In this document: piece after piece, positions 51,241 to 60,164 of the stretch
How the letters are laid out: the number at the start of each line of letters is the position of its first letter
Position numbering within the stretch: the stretch's first letter is position 1
From: Porphyromonas uenonis DSM 23387 = JCM 13868
Lineage (GTDB): Bacteria; Bacteroidota; Bacteroidia; Bacteroidales; Porphyromonadaceae
Reading direction: 5' to 3'
Assembly (NCBI RefSeq): GCF_000482365.1
Contig: NZ_KI535306.1
Span: 300,958-364,957, forward strand
Length of the DNA: 64,000 nucleotides
The notes under the pieces: generated by a model
Database searches by the model: none
What the model was told of the DNA's origin: nothing
The model's input: only the letters and a program-made list of their open reading frames with translations
Translations under genes and position numbers: made by a program

Positions 51241-52388
51241 AAAGAATCGCCATATTTACGGTCTCTATGGGAGCAGGTGGTGCAGAGCGTGTAATCAGCT
51301 TACTGCTACCTGAACTAATTAAAGATTACGAAGTACACCTCATCCTCATGTATAATAGTATCTACTATGAAATACCTGAAGGGGTAAGGATCCAGACGGT
51401 GTATCCTGATGCACAAAATGGTCTAAGAAGAAAGCTAACCAGCCTCTTTAAAATCAAAAGATTTCTCAGAAGCTACCTCCAATCGGAGAAAATCGATTGT
51501 GTTATATCTTTTCTCACCCGTCCTAACATCATATCTGGGATGTTGAAGTCTAAGTTTCCTAAGACTCGATTCATACTTAGTGAGCGGAACTATACACATC
51601 AGATGTATGCCAATCGATCTGTGCTTGAGTCTGGATTCATAAAGAGGATGATTCGAAAGTATTACAATCAAGCAGATGTCTTGTTTGGGAACTCAAACTA
51701 CATCATCAAAGGATTAGAGACGGATTATGGTGTACACATTCCAATGAAAGTGATCTATAACCCCATAATTATCCCGTCAAAGTTCAGAAATCTAGAGAAC
51801 GACTCTGCTCAAAAGGACGAGATTAAGCAGATTGTAACCGTAGGGAGCTTCAAAGAGGTCAAAAATCATCCGTTACTCATACAAGCGATGAGTAAACTTC
51901 CACATCATGATCTGACAATCTTTGGAGACGGAAGACTTCGCAATGCATACGAAGCATTGGTCAAGCGTCTTAATTTAGAAACGCAGGTTTCTTTGCCTGG
52001 TCAAACTACCAATACGCAAGAGACCTTGCTCAACTATGATTTATTTGTTCTTAGCTCAGACACAGAGGGATTCCCCAATGCTCTTCTAGAGGCTCTCAGC
52101 GTAGGGATCCCTACGATTTCAACAAACTGTCTTTCTGGCCCTCTAGAAATGCTAAATGAAAATGAAGCAATCGACATACCTGAAGGTGGTTTTGCTCTAG
52201 CTAAGTATGGGGTACTCATCAATCCAAAAGATGTCGAAGGTCTTGTTGCAGCCATTATACATTTGTCTTCTCATCCTGAGCTATACACTCACTACTCTAT
52301 GGTAGGAATGGAACGTGCTAAACACTACTCTCTTCCTCATATCTATAGCGAGATTAAATCTTTAATTGAAGCCTGTGCTTACAAATGA
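51237..52388 (+). CDS. Glycosyltransferase family 4, first
   Basis: 383 residues, GT-B fold. N-terminal half begins AIFTVSMGAGGAERVISLLLPEL, with the Gly-rich acceptor loop; the C-terminal half has VTVGSFKEVKNHPLLIQAMSKL, FGDGRLRNAYEAL and SSDTEGFPNALLEALSVGIPTI, the E-x7-E nucleotide-sugar site. Retaining transfer of one sugar to the lipid-linked repeat unit in the cytosol. Donor sugar unknown. Four-base overlaps with both neighbours. Confidence 0.92.
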   Translation: MKRIAIFTVSMGAGGAERVISLLLPELIKDYEVHLILMYNSIYYEIPEGVRIQTVYPDAQNGLRRKLTSLFKIKRFLRSYLQSEKIDCVISFLTRPNIISGMLKSKFPKTRFILSERNYTHQMYANRSVLESGFIKRMIRKYYNQADVLFGNSNYIIKGLETDYGVHIPMKVIYNPIIIPSKFRNLENDSAQKDEIKQIVTVGSFKEVKNHPLLIQAMSKLPHHDLTIFGDGRLRNAYEALVKRLNLETQVSLPGQTTNTQETLLNYDLFVLSSDTEGFPNALLEALSVGIPTISTNCLSGPLEMLNENEAIDIPEGGFALAKYGVLINPKDVEGLVAAIIHLSSHPELYTHYSMVGMERAKHYSLPHIYSEIKSLIEACAYK

Positions 52389-53542
52389 AGCTACTACGAA
52401 TCGTTACTTCAACCGTATCCTTGGTGCTTATCAAGGGACAATATCGCTACCTAAGAGAGCATGGTATTGATGTTGTTGTCGTGACAGGGGGACCACGTCT
52501 TTCGGATATAGATCTTGCACTCTTGGACGGGACGCCACATAGACTGGTTCCTCATTTGGTACGTCCTATCTCTATTTGGAATGACATAAGAGCTCTCTTT
52601 GAGTTGATTAAGCTCATCAGAAGGGAAAAACCTGATGTAGTCCATGCAAATACGCCTAAGGCCTCCCTCCTTGGTATGATGGCTGCTTGGTTGTGTCGCG
52701 TGCCACATCGCATCTATACGGTGACAGGACTCCGATTCCAAACGGCAAAAGGCTTCTTTCGTTGGCTACTTATCACTATGGAGCGTATCACCTGTCGCCT
52801 CAGCACCAAAGTAATCCCAGAGGGCGATGGGGTGGCAAAGACACTACGTGACGAACGTATTACACGGAAGCCTCTCAAGAAGCTGCACAACGGGAACATT
52901 AACGGAATTGACTTGGCATACTATGATAAGAGTGTCATACCTATAAACTTGCTGAGTCAAGCTAAGTCTGAGACGAGCTTCTCTGAGGAGAGCTTCACCT
53001 TTATCTTTGTGGGACGGATCGTGAGAGATAAGGGGATCTGTGAACTTGTGGAGGCGTTCACCCGTCTGCAACAAGAACATCCCGAAGCTCGCTTGCTACT
53101 TGTAGGCAACTTCGAGCAGGAGCTAGACCCACTACCTGAGGATGTCTATCATACGATACAGAGTCACCCAGCTATCTACTGTGCAGGGTGGCAAGATGAT
53201 GTGCGCCCTTGGTTTGTTGCGGCGGATGCACTGGCTTTTCCCTCTTATCGGGAGGGCTTCCCCAATGTTGTAATGCAAGCGGGTGCTATGGAGCTTCCCT
53301 GCGTTGTCTCCGACATCAATGGCTGCAACGAAATCATCATAGAGGAAGAGAATGGGCTAATCATACCGTCTCACGATGCTGTAGCACTATATCAGGCCAT
53401 GAAGCGTATGATGGAGGACAAAGCTCTCTACACGCACTGCCAGCAGAATGCTCGCCCTCTGATCGCCTCTCGCTATAAGCAGGAGGATGTATGGCAGGCA
53501 ACGCTGGAGATGTATCGAAGCTTGACAGGGGATGCTAAGTAG
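52385..53542 (+). CDS. Glycosyltransferase family 4, second
   Basis: 385 residues, GT-B fold. Starts LRIVTSTVSLVLIKGQYRYL, then PDVVHANTPKASLLGMMAAW near 83-102; the C-terminal half has FVGRIVRDKGICELVEAF near 205-222 and FPSYREGFPNVVMQAGAMELP near 285. The second Glu of E-x7-E is Gln here, as in some CapM/WcaL-like members. It probably adds the second sugar, next to the PglC-like enzyme, as PglA does in Campylobacter. Confidence 0.9.
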   Translation: MKLLRIVTSTVSLVLIKGQYRYLREHGIDVVVVTGGPRLSDIDLALLDGTPHRLVPHLVRPISIWNDIRALFELIKLIRREKPDVVHANTPKASLLGMMAAWLCRVPHRIYTVTGLRFQTAKGFFRWLLITMERITCRLSTKVIPEGDGVAKTLRDERITRKPLKKLHNGNINGIDLAYYDKSVIPINLLSQAKSETSFSEESFTFIFVGRIVRDKGICELVEAFTRLQQEHPEARLLLVGNFEQELDPLPEDVYHTIQSHPAIYCAGWQDDVRPWFVAADALAFPSYREGFPNVVMQAGAMELPCVVSDINGCNEIIIEEENGLIIPSHDAVALYQAMKRMMEDKALYTHCQQNARPLIASRYKQEDVWQATLEMYRSLTGDAK

Positions 53543-53588
53543 CCCCTTCGCGTAGATTTTAGACTATAACAGTTTGCACTGGAAGCGT

Positions 53589-53596
53589 TATCTTTG
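53589..53596 (+). promoter_or_regulatory. Possible internal -7 box before the PglC-like gene
   Basis: TATCTTTG 24 bases before the ATG at 53,620, in a 77-base gap; spacing to the nearest TTTG is too short for a full match. Confidence 0.35.
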
Positions 53597-53619
53597 TAGA
53601 GGCTCGAGCCTGCCTAATA

Positions 53620-54231
53620 ATGAATATGATCTATAGGAAGTATATCAAGCGCATATTGGACTTCATAGGAGCTCTCATTATGCTGATTGTGCTGTCGCCA
53701 TTGCTACTGGTAGTGACGGTGTGGCTGCACTTTGCTAATAAGGGGGCAGGAGCGTTCTTCACGCAGGAGCGCCCAGGCAAGGATGAGCGAATCTTTAAGC
53801 TCTACAAGTTTAAGAGTATGACCGATGAGCGAGATGCGGAGGGCAATCTGCTCCCCGATGGGGAGCGGCTTACGTCTGTTGGTCGCTTCATCCGCAAGAC
53901 CTCGCTCGATGAGCTACCGCAGCTATGGAATGTCCTCAAGGGAGATATGAGCTTCATCGGACCACGACCGCTCTTGGTACAGTATCTACCACTATATAGC
54001 GCATCACAGCGGCGTCGCCACGAGGTGAGGCCTGGCATTACGGGCTGGGCGCAAGTGTCCGGTCGAAATGCAATAAGCTGGGAGAGAAAGTTCGCCCTGG
54101 ACGTTTGGTACGTAGATCATCTCTCTTTTCGTCTTGACTGTATTATTATATGGCGTACCATCGTCAAGGTCTTGAGAAGAGAGGGCATCAGCTCTGCTAG
54201 CTGTGACACCATGGAGCCATTTGAAGGATAG
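53620..54231 (+). CDS. PglC-like monotopic phosphoglycosyl transferase (initiating sugar transferase)
   Basis: 203 residues: one N-terminal membrane segment (about 10-32, [21 protein letters not shown]) and the catalytic domain, with no large N-terminal extension as in WbaP or WcaJ. Motifs: [47 protein letters not shown] with the catalytic Asp-Glu, and [15 protein letters not shown]. It transfers sugar-1-phosphate from a UDP sugar to undecaprenyl phosphate, starting the repeat unit. The PglD- and PglE-like genes directly downstream suggest UDP-diNAc-bacillosamine or a related 4-amino sugar as donor. A Met two codons in is an alternative start. Confidence 0.92.
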   Translation: MNMIYRKYIKRILDFIGALIMLIVLSPLLLVVTVWLHFANKGAGAFFTQERPGKDERIFKLYKFKSMTDERDAEGNLLPDGERLTSVGRFIRKTSLDELPQLWNVLKGDMSFIGPRPLLVQYLPLYSASQRRRHEVRPGITGWAQVSGRNAISWERKFALDVWYVDHLSFRLDCIIIWRTIVKVLRREGISSASCDTMEPFEG

Positions 54232-54238
54232 AGAGACT

Positions 54239-54886
54239 ATGAAGGATATTGTAATAATCGGAGCTGGAGGACTGGGTCGAGAGATCCTAGGGCTTATACA
54301 ATCTATCAATAAAGAGGAGCCTCGGTGGCGTGTCAAGGGATTTTACGATGATGGTGCGGAATGCGGAAAACTTATTCATGGACTACCCATACTGGGCAAG
54401 GTGGAGGATCTCAACGCTCAGCAAGAGGCTCTTGATGTAGCAATCGCTATTGGCGACTCAAGCACAAGACGCAAAGTCTATGACGGACTTAACAAGCAGC
54501 ACCTCTCATTTCCTGCGCTGATCAGTCCCGATGCTACGATTCTAGACGAGGAGAGTGTCTCTATTGGTGAGGGCGTTCTTTGCTGTGCGGGAACAATCCT
54601 CACTTGTGATATAACTATCGGTGCTTTTACGCTACTGAACCTATGCTGTACGGTCGGGCATGACGCTGTCATAGAGCCTTTCTGCTCTTTTATGCCTTCA
54701 GTAAACATATCTGGGGAGACTCATATCGGAGCGGAAGTCTATATGGGTACAAGTTCTTCGATCATCAATCGTATCTCCATAGGAAAAAACACAACGATAG
54801 GAGCAGGAGCTGTAGTGACAAAAGACATTCCTGCAGACTGCGTTGCTGTGGGGTGTCCCGCTCGCCCTATCAAGTTCAAGTCGTAG
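54239..54886 (+). CDS. PglD-like sugar O/N-acetyltransferase
   Basis: 215 residues from the ATG at 54,239, seven bases after the previous stop; a start at 54,203 would overlap that gene. Rossmann-like N-terminus DIVIIGAGGLGREILGLI, then a left-handed beta helix of hexapeptide repeats, with the catalytic His in CTVGHDAVIEPFCSFMPSVNISGE near 140, and a tail GAVVTKDIPADCVAVGCPARPI. In Campylobacter PglD acetylates the 4-amino group of UDP-4-amino-sugar made by PglE; the PglE-like gene is next. A heptamer-repeat spacer and a terminator separate the two. Confidence 0.9.
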   Translation: MKDIVIIGAGGLGREILGLIQSINKEEPRWRVKGFYDDGAECGKLIHGLPILGKVEDLNAQQEALDVAIAIGDSSTRRKVYDGLNKQHLSFPALISPDATILDEESVSIGEGVLCCAGTILTCDITIGAFTLLNLCCTVGHDAVIEPFCSFMPSVNISGETHIGAEVYMGTSSSIINRISIGKNTTIGAGAVVTKDIPADCVAVGCPARPIKFKS

Positions 54887-54888
54887 AT

Positions 54889-54975
54889 AGGGCGATTGGT
54901 GATTGGCCGTTAGCTGTTGGCGATTGGTTAGCTGATGGACTAAAAGCTAACGGCCAAAAGCCAAAAGCTAATCTC
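54889..54975. repeat. GGCCGTT/GATTGGC heptamers, inverted halves
   Basis: GATTGGCCGTTAGCTGTTGG on the left, AGCTAACGGCCAAAAGCC on the right: two short heptamer runs in opposite directions that can pair. Confidence 0.6.
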
Positions 54976-54991
54976 TAGAGATTTCTTCTCG

Positions 54992-55016
54992 AGGGGCTTG
55001 GGATAAGCCCCTTTTT
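54992..55016 (+). terminator. Terminator after the PglD-like gene
   Basis: AGGGGCTT-GGGA-TAAGCCCCTTTTT; a strong stem followed by five T. Confidence 0.75.
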
Positions 55017-55027
55017 CACTACATTTG
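54998..55027 (+). promoter_or_regulatory. Promoter of the PglE-like gene, overlapping the terminator
   Basis: TTG (54998-55000) lies in the terminator loop; after 19 bases TACATTTG (55020-55027). ATG follows at 55,055. Confidence 0.55.
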
Positions 55028-55054
55028 TAGACAACTAAATCAGAGCTAACAAGT

Positions 55055-56200
55055 ATGGCGCAGAAGAAGATTTGGCTCTCACTCGCCGAGATGGGAGGAC
55101 GAGAGCAGGAGTTTATACAAGAGGCGTTTGACACCAACTGGGTGGTGCCTCTGGGACCCAATGTGAATGGCTTCGAGGAGGACTTGACACGTTACCTGGG
55201 AGCGCCAGGCAAGCATGTCGTAGCACTCAGCGCTGGCACGGCTGCTCTGCACTTAGGGCTGGTCATGCTGGGCGTGGGGCGTGATGATGAGGTGATCTGT
55301 CAGAGTTTTACCTTCTCAGCCTCGGCTAACCCAATTACTTATCAGGGGGCTAAGCCTATATTCGTCGATAGCGAGCCTGACACGTGGAATATGTCCCCCA
55401 CGCTGCTACGTCAAGCTATCGAGGATCGCATCGCTCAGACGGGGCGCAAGCCTAAGGCGATCATACCGGTTCATCTGTATGGCATGCCCGCCAAGATGAC
55501 CGAGATACTAGCGATCGCTGAGGAGTACGATATACCTGTCCTCGAGGATGCTGCTGAGGCGCTCGGATCTGAGTACAAGGGGCACAAGTGCGGTACGCTA
55601 GGTCGCTACGGAGCGCTCTCTTTCAATGGTAATAAGATGATCACCACGTCGGGTGGTGGAGCTTTGGTCTGTCCTAGTGAAGAGGCTGCTCGACGTGTCC
55701 TCTTTTACGCTACGCAGGCTCGTGACAATGCGCCCCACTATCAGCACACGCACATCGGCTATAACTACCGTCTGAGCAATATATCGGCGGGGATAGGTCG
55801 TGGGCAGATGCTCGTCCTCGAGGAGCATGTGGCTAAGCGTCGGCACAATCATGCTCGCTACTGCGCTCTGCTGGCTGACTGCCCTGGGGTCGAGGTGAAG
55901 TGCGCCCCCACGGAGGAGTACGATAGCAACTACTGGCTCAGCTGTGTCTTAGTGGATCCTGAGAAAGCGGGCTTCACCCGTGAGGATCTGAGACTCCGAC
56001 TGGAGGCTGAGTCTATCGAGAGCCGTCCGCTATGGAAGCCGATGCACCTGCAGCCTGTCTTTGCCGAGGCGCCTCGCTATGTCGATGGCACGAGTGAGAG
56101 GCTCTTTGACCGTGGACTCTGTCTGCCTAGCGGTACGCTGGTGACGGAGGAGGATTTGCAGCGCATTGTCGCTGTGATCCGAGAGCTGGGCAAGAAGTAA
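55055..56200 (+). CDS. PglE-like DegT/DnrJ/EryC1/StrS aminotransferase
   Basis: 381 residues. PLP-dependent enzyme that aminates a 4-keto nucleotide sugar. Lys194 in SFNGNKMITTSGGG is the PLP Schiff-base residue; Asp165 in VLEDAAEALGS holds the pyridine nitrogen; ALSAGTAALHLGL near 57 binds the phosphate; HLYGMPAKM near 140. The start KKIWLSLAEMGGREQEFIQEAFDTNWVVPLGPNV is typical of the PglE/LegC-like branch. A PglF-type 4,6-dehydratase that would make its substrate is not in the window. It has its own promoter. Confidence 0.93.
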   Translation: MAQKKIWLSLAEMGGREQEFIQEAFDTNWVVPLGPNVNGFEEDLTRYLGAPGKHVVALSAGTAALHLGLVMLGVGRDDEVICQSFTFSASANPITYQGAKPIFVDSEPDTWNMSPTLLRQAIEDRIAQTGRKPKAIIPVHLYGMPAKMTEILAIAEEYDIPVLEDAAEALGSEYKGHKCGTLGRYGALSFNGNKMITTSGGGALVCPSEEAARRVLFYATQARDNAPHYQHTHIGYNYRLSNISAGIGRGQMLVLEEHVAKRRHNHARYCALLADCPGVEVKCAPTEEYDSNYWLSCVLVDPEKAGFTREDLRLRLEAESIESRPLWKPMHLQPVFAEAPRYVDGTSERLFDRGLCLPSGTLVTEEDLQRIVAVIRELGKK

Positions 56201-56237
56201 AAGGTTTGCCCCCAAGCGGTCGACGGAGGTAAATGCT

Positions 56238-57566
56238 GTGCTGAGTAAGAGATCTTATAAGGAACTAAGCGGTAAGAGCTGTAGTTGTGACGAATTGGTC
56301 ACGCTGGTGGCGGAGCGGATGAATCGTTGCGCGCCCTTTGCTTGCTTTCGCCTACCTGGCGAAGGTCGTGCGGTGCATGAGATCGGGCTACAGCACGAGG
56401 CTCGGGCTGTGGCGACTACGGCTGAGGAGCTGAGAGAGCGGAAGCATTTGGCGGGCTTTCTGATGGCACCCTTTGCGGTAACGGCTGAGACGCCGATGCT
56501 TTGGATCGAAGAGGAGCTGGGGAAGCAAGGGACGAGGGTGCTACAGCTTGCGGCGTGTGACGAGGCAGAGCTAGAGAGCTTTCCGCCTGTGGCACCGATA
56601 CCGCAGGCTTTACCCGATAGTTACCGAGTCACTTTCGCTCGCTTTATGAGACTGTTGCATAAAGGCGAATCGCTGTGTTGCTTTCGGGATTCGGCTTCGG
56701 TCACATACAGAGGTATGCTCCCTTCAGACCTCACCCTCAGCGCCTTGCGCTTCATCCTTTCTGCAAAGTCAGGACAATCTTGCAAGCAAGATTGTGAGAC
56801 TGTTGACTTTTGCAACAGTCGCTTTATGGAGCATCTGCAGGACGGGATAGCGGAGAAGCTTGTCTTGGCGCACCGTGTCGAACTGCCCAGCATCGCTACG
56901 GCACAAGTGGTTGGCGCCTTTGACAAAGCCTTGACACACTACCCGAATGCTTTCGTGTCGCTCTGCTACACGCCTCAGTCGGGGCTATGGCTCTGCGCCT
57001 CGCCGGAGATGCTCCTCCGAGGGGACGGCACCGACTGGCAGACGGTGGCACTGGCTGGAACGATGCCTCGGCAGGCGGATGGCGAGCCGTCCGTCTGGAG
57101 TGAGAAGAATCGGCGGGAGCATCGCTATGTGCAGCGCTTCATCGGAGAGCTACTGGAGCGGGAGGGGATCCCCTACCGTGCGCTTGATGTGGAAACGACA
57201 ACGACGGGGCAGCTGCAACATTTGCAGGCTCGCTTCGCTCTGCAGCTTCCCGAGGAGTACGCGCCGATCACCTTGGCGGAGCGCCTTCACCCCACGCCAG
57301 CCGTCTGTGGCACGCCCCAGCGAGTGGCGCAGCGTCTGATCCTCGAGGAGGAGTCTGCAGCGCGCTCTTACTATGCAGGCTTCCTGGGGTGGTACGAGCC
57401 TGAGCGGCGGGTCGATCTTTTTGTCCAGATACGCTGTCTGCAGTTGCTCCCCGAGCAAGCTCTACGGCTCTATGCGGGAGGCGGTATCGTGCGTGGGTCC
57501 AGTCTAGAGAGCGAATGGCAGGAGGTCCTGCACAAGCTCTCGGCAATACATAGTCTTATAAGGTAA
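56238..57566 (+). CDS. menF: Isochorismate synthase with a 60-residue in-frame mobile-element insertion
   Basis: 442 residues; GTG start at 56,238 after an unusually good GGAGGT seven bases upstream (the nearby ATG at 56,233 meets a stop at once). Converts chorismate to isochorismate, the first step to menaquinone. Family motifs: KLVLAHR with the catalytic-base Lys207, WLCASPEMLLR, AGTMPR, the E-K-N-R-R-E-H metal segment, HPTPAVCGTP, YYAGFLGWYEP and YAGGGIVRGSS. Residues 138-194 are encoded by the 171-bp element and 195-197 by its target duplication; removing them restores an ordinary alignment (ARFM-EHLQDGIAEKLVLA). The insertion is 13 residues before the catalytic Lys. First gene of menF-D-B-C-E. 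Confidence 0.93.
   Translation: MLSKRSYKELSGKSCSCDELVTLVAERMNRCAPFACFRLPGEGRAVHEIGLQHEARAVATTAEELRERKHLAGFLMAPFAVTAETPMLWIEEELGKQGTRVLQLAACDEAELESFPPVAPIPQALPDSYRVTFARFMRLLHKGESLCCFRDSASVTYRGMLPSDLTLSALRFILSAKSGQSCKQDCETVDFCNSRFMEHLQDGIAEKLVLAHRVELPSIATAQVVGAFDKALTHYPNAFVSLCYTPQSGLWLCASPEMLLRGDGTDWQTVALAGTMPRQADGEPSVWSEKNRREHRYVQRFIGELLEREGIPYRALDVETTTTGQLQHLQARFALQLPEEYAPITLAERLHPTPAVCGTPQRVAQRLILEEESAARSYYAGFLGWYEPERRVDLFVQIRCLQLLPEQALRLYAGGGIVRGSSLESEWQEVLHKLSAIHSLIR
56649..56819 (-). mobile_element. 171-bp MITE-like element, copy 3, inside menF
   Basis: Same element as at 14,339 and 40,306, in the opposite direction. Perfect 9-bp target duplication CGCTTTATG at 56,640-56,648 and 56,820-56,828, implying a recent insertion. 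Element plus one duplicated target equals 180 bases, so the frame is kept, and the 57 codons through the element contain no stop. The encoded peptide has six Cys. Confidence 0.92.
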
Positions 57567-57582
57567 AGAAGGAAGGAGCGCA

Positions 57583-59331
57583 ATGATACCGATGGACGAT
57601 CCTGTGATCAGCGAACTAATCGCTCTGCTTCAAGCACACGGCGTGCGTGACGTGGTGCTCTGCCCGGGCAGTCGCAATGCGCCACTCGTACATGCGCTCA
57701 GCCACCAGCTCACGGGGGCGACCTGTCACTCGATCATTGATGAGCGCAGCGCAGGCTTCTACGCCCTTGGCTTGGCACTCGCCACGCATAGAGCGGTCGT
57801 GGTCTGCTGCACCTCTGGCACGGCGGTGGCAAACCTGCACCCAGCGGTCGCTGAGGCTTACTATCAGGGTGTCCCGCTGGTTATCCTGTCGGCCGATAGA
57901 CCCGAGCGATGGATCGGGCAGTGGGCTGGGCAAACGCTTCCTCAGCCAGGACTCTTCGGCTCACTGGTACGTAAAGCGGTACAGCTCTCCGAGCCACACA
58001 CCGATGAGGAGCGGTGGTACTGCAACCGTCTGATCAACGAAGCGCTTCTCGCAGCGCTGGCTCCGCTCCCAGGGCCCGTACAGATCAATGTTCCGATCAG
58101 CGACCCGAGCGTCTCTCTGCTCCCGCCAACTCCAGCAGAGCAACAGTCTGAGCCGAGCGACAGACGACCCATCGGAATGCAGCCAGGACGCCATATCGAG
58201 CAACTCTGTCCGTGTGGTGTGGATGCGCAGGCGGTCAAGCCGTTGCTAGCGAGGCTCGCCACGTTCGAGCGCAAGATGATATTGGTAGGACAGGAGACTT
58301 GGACAGCTACGACTAGCGCAGGGGCGGCCTTTCCGCAAAGCTTGCGGGAGCAGTTCCTCTGCATCGGCGAGTCGCTCTCCAATAGGCCCGTGACGATCTG
58401 TTCGCTTGATGCGCTCCTAGCGTCTCTCAGCGAGACGGATCGACGAGCCCTGCAGCCCGACCTGCTGATCACCCTCGGAGGGCATATCGTCTCCAACAAG
58501 ATAAAGCAGTACCTGCGCAACTATCCGCCACGCGAGACGTGGCACCTGTCGCCTGATCCCAGCGTGGTGGATCTCTTTTGCAGTCTCAACGAGTTGATCA
58601 CGGCTCCTGTCGGGCCATTCCTTGAAATAATGGCGCAGGGCTTGGAGACGCTGGCGCAGGGCTTGGCTGGTCAGGCTAGCTCTCCCTACGTCCTTCAGTG
58701 GCGGGAGCGAATTGATCGACTGCCGCCACCGACGCCACGCTACAGTTCTCTGGCCGTGGTGGGAAACCTTCTGAGTCATCTCCCCGAAGAGCCTTGCGTA
58801 TTACACCTAGCGAACAGTTCGTCGGTGCGCTATGCGGAGCTTTTTCGCAAGCCTCGTCGGCTTCTCACGCTTTGCAATCGAGGCACCAGTGGCATAGAGG
58901 GTTCGCTCTCGACCGCCTTAGGCTTTGCCCGCCAGAGAGCCGAGGAGCGCCACTTCATCGTCATCGGGGACCTGAGCTTCTTCTACGATCTCAATGCGCT
59001 GGGGCTCCCCGAGGTGGGGAGCAACGTGCGGGTGCTCCTGCTCAACAACCAGCGAGGAAGCATCTTCCAGAGCCTGCCGACCTTAGAGATGGACCCGCTG
59101 TCGCGACGCTACATCACCGCCGAGCATCAGCTGCGAGCGCAGGGCTGGGCCGAGAGCTGTGGCTGGGAGTACCTATCGGTGCACGAGGCAAGCGAGCTCG
59201 AGGAGACGATGGCTTACTTCGTCGGCCCCGCCGAGCGTCCTCGCCTCCTCGAGGCTTTCGTCTCCTCAGAGGATGAGATCGCCGAACTACAGACCTATTT
59301 CAAGCAATTACAACCAAGAGAAGAGTTATGA
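57583..59331 (+). CDS. menD: SEPHCHC synthase (MenD)
   Basis: 582 residues, ThDP-dependent. Adds decarboxylated 2-oxoglutarate to isochorismate. [19 protein letters not shown] at about 20-38, [15 protein letters not shown] near 52 with the ThDP-activating Glu, [10 protein letters not shown] near 108, and the pyrimidine/diphosphate half with [16 protein letters not shown] near 439 and [14 protein letters not shown] then [15 protein letters not shown] near 485-499. A second ATG at 57,592 is an alternative start. It begins 16 bases after menF and overlaps menB by four bases. Confidence 0.96.
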   Translation: MIPMDDPVISELIALLQAHGVRDVVLCPGSRNAPLVHALSHQLTGATCHSIIDERSAGFYALGLALATHRAVVVCCTSGTAVANLHPAVAEAYYQGVPLVILSADRPERWIGQWAGQTLPQPGLFGSLVRKAVQLSEPHTDEERWYCNRLINEALLAALAPLPGPVQINVPISDPSVSLLPPTPAEQQSEPSDRRPIGMQPGRHIEQLCPCGVDAQAVKPLLARLATFERKMILVGQETWTATTSAGAAFPQSLREQFLCIGESLSNRPVTICSLDALLASLSETDRRALQPDLLITLGGHIVSNKIKQYLRNYPPRETWHLSPDPSVVDLFCSLNELITAPVGPFLEIMAQGLETLAQGLAGQASSPYVLQWRERIDRLPPPTPRYSSLAVVGNLLSHLPEEPCVLHLANSSSVRYAELFRKPRRLLTLCNRGTSGIEGSLSTALGFARQRAEERHFIVIGDLSFFYDLNALGLPEVGSNVRVLLLNNQRGSIFQSLPTLEMDPLSRRYITAEHQLRAQGWAESCGWEYLSVHEASELEETMAYFVGPAERPRLLEAFVSSEDEIAELQTYFKQLQPREEL

Positions 59332-60158
59332 GTGAAAAGAACCAAAGGGTGTGGAAGCCCCTCAAAGCGTACGAAGATATCCTCTTTGACTACTACAACG
59401 GCATCGCTCGCATCACGATCAATCGTGAGCGCTACCGCAACGCCTTTACGCCGACCACGACGGCCGAGATGAGCGACGCTCTGCGCATCTGCCGTGAGGA
59501 TCAGAGTATCAACGTGGTGGTCCTGACGGGCGCTGGCGACAAGGCGTTTTGCTCTGGCGGAGATCAAAACGTCAAGGGTCGGGGTGGCTACATTGGCAAG
59601 GACGGCGTGCCTCGCCTGAGTGTCCTAGACGTGCAGAAGCAGATCCGCAGTATCCCCAAGCCTGTCATCGCGGCGGTCAATGGTTACGCCATCGGCGGCG
59701 GACATGTCCTCCACGTGGTGTGCGACCTCTCGATCGCTTCGGAGAATGCTATCTTCGGTCAGACGGGTCCCCGTGTGGGTAGCTTCGATGCGGGCTTTGG
59801 TTCCTCCTATCTGGCTCGTGTCGTGGGACAAAAGAAGGCGCGTGAGATATGGTTCCTCTGCCGCCAATACTCCGCTCAGGAGGCTCTCGACATGGGGCTG
59901 GTAAACAAGGTGGTGCCTCTCGACCAGCTGGAAGATGAGTACGTGCAGTGGGCGGAGGAGATGATGTTGCTGAGTCCGCTCGCCCTTCGCATGATCAAGG
60001 CGGGGCTCAATGCCGAGCTGGACGGTCAGGCAGGTATCCAAGAGCTGGCGGGCGATGCGACGCTCCTCTACTACCTCACGGACGAAGCGCAGGAGGGCAA
60101 GAACGCTTTCCTGGAGAAGCGCAAGCCCAACTTCGAGCAGTACCCTAAGTTTCCCTAG
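59328..60158 (+). CDS. menB: 1,4-Dihydroxy-2-naphthoyl-CoA synthase (MenB)
   Basis: 276 residues, crotonase fold. Closes the second ring of the naphthoquinone from o-succinylbenzoyl-CoA. Motifs: [18 protein letters not shown] near 66-83 (oxyanion hole), [22 protein letters not shown] near 117, and [21 protein letters not shown] near 143-163 with the conserved Asp; the C-terminal [13 protein letters not shown] is typical. ATGA overlap with menD; six bases before menC. Confidence 0.97.
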   Translation: MSEKNQRVWKPLKAYEDILFDYYNGIARITINRERYRNAFTPTTTAEMSDALRICREDQSINVVVLTGAGDKAFCSGGDQNVKGRGGYIGKDGVPRLSVLDVQKQIRSIPKPVIAAVNGYAIGGGHVLHVVCDLSIASENAIFGQTGPRVGSFDAGFGSSYLARVVGQKKAREIWFLCRQYSAQEALDMGLVNKVVPLDQLEDEYVQWAEEMMLLSPLALRMIKAGLNAELDGQAGIQELAGDATLLYYLTDEAQEGKNAFLEKRKPNFEQYPKFP

Positions 60159-60164
60159 CCGCCG

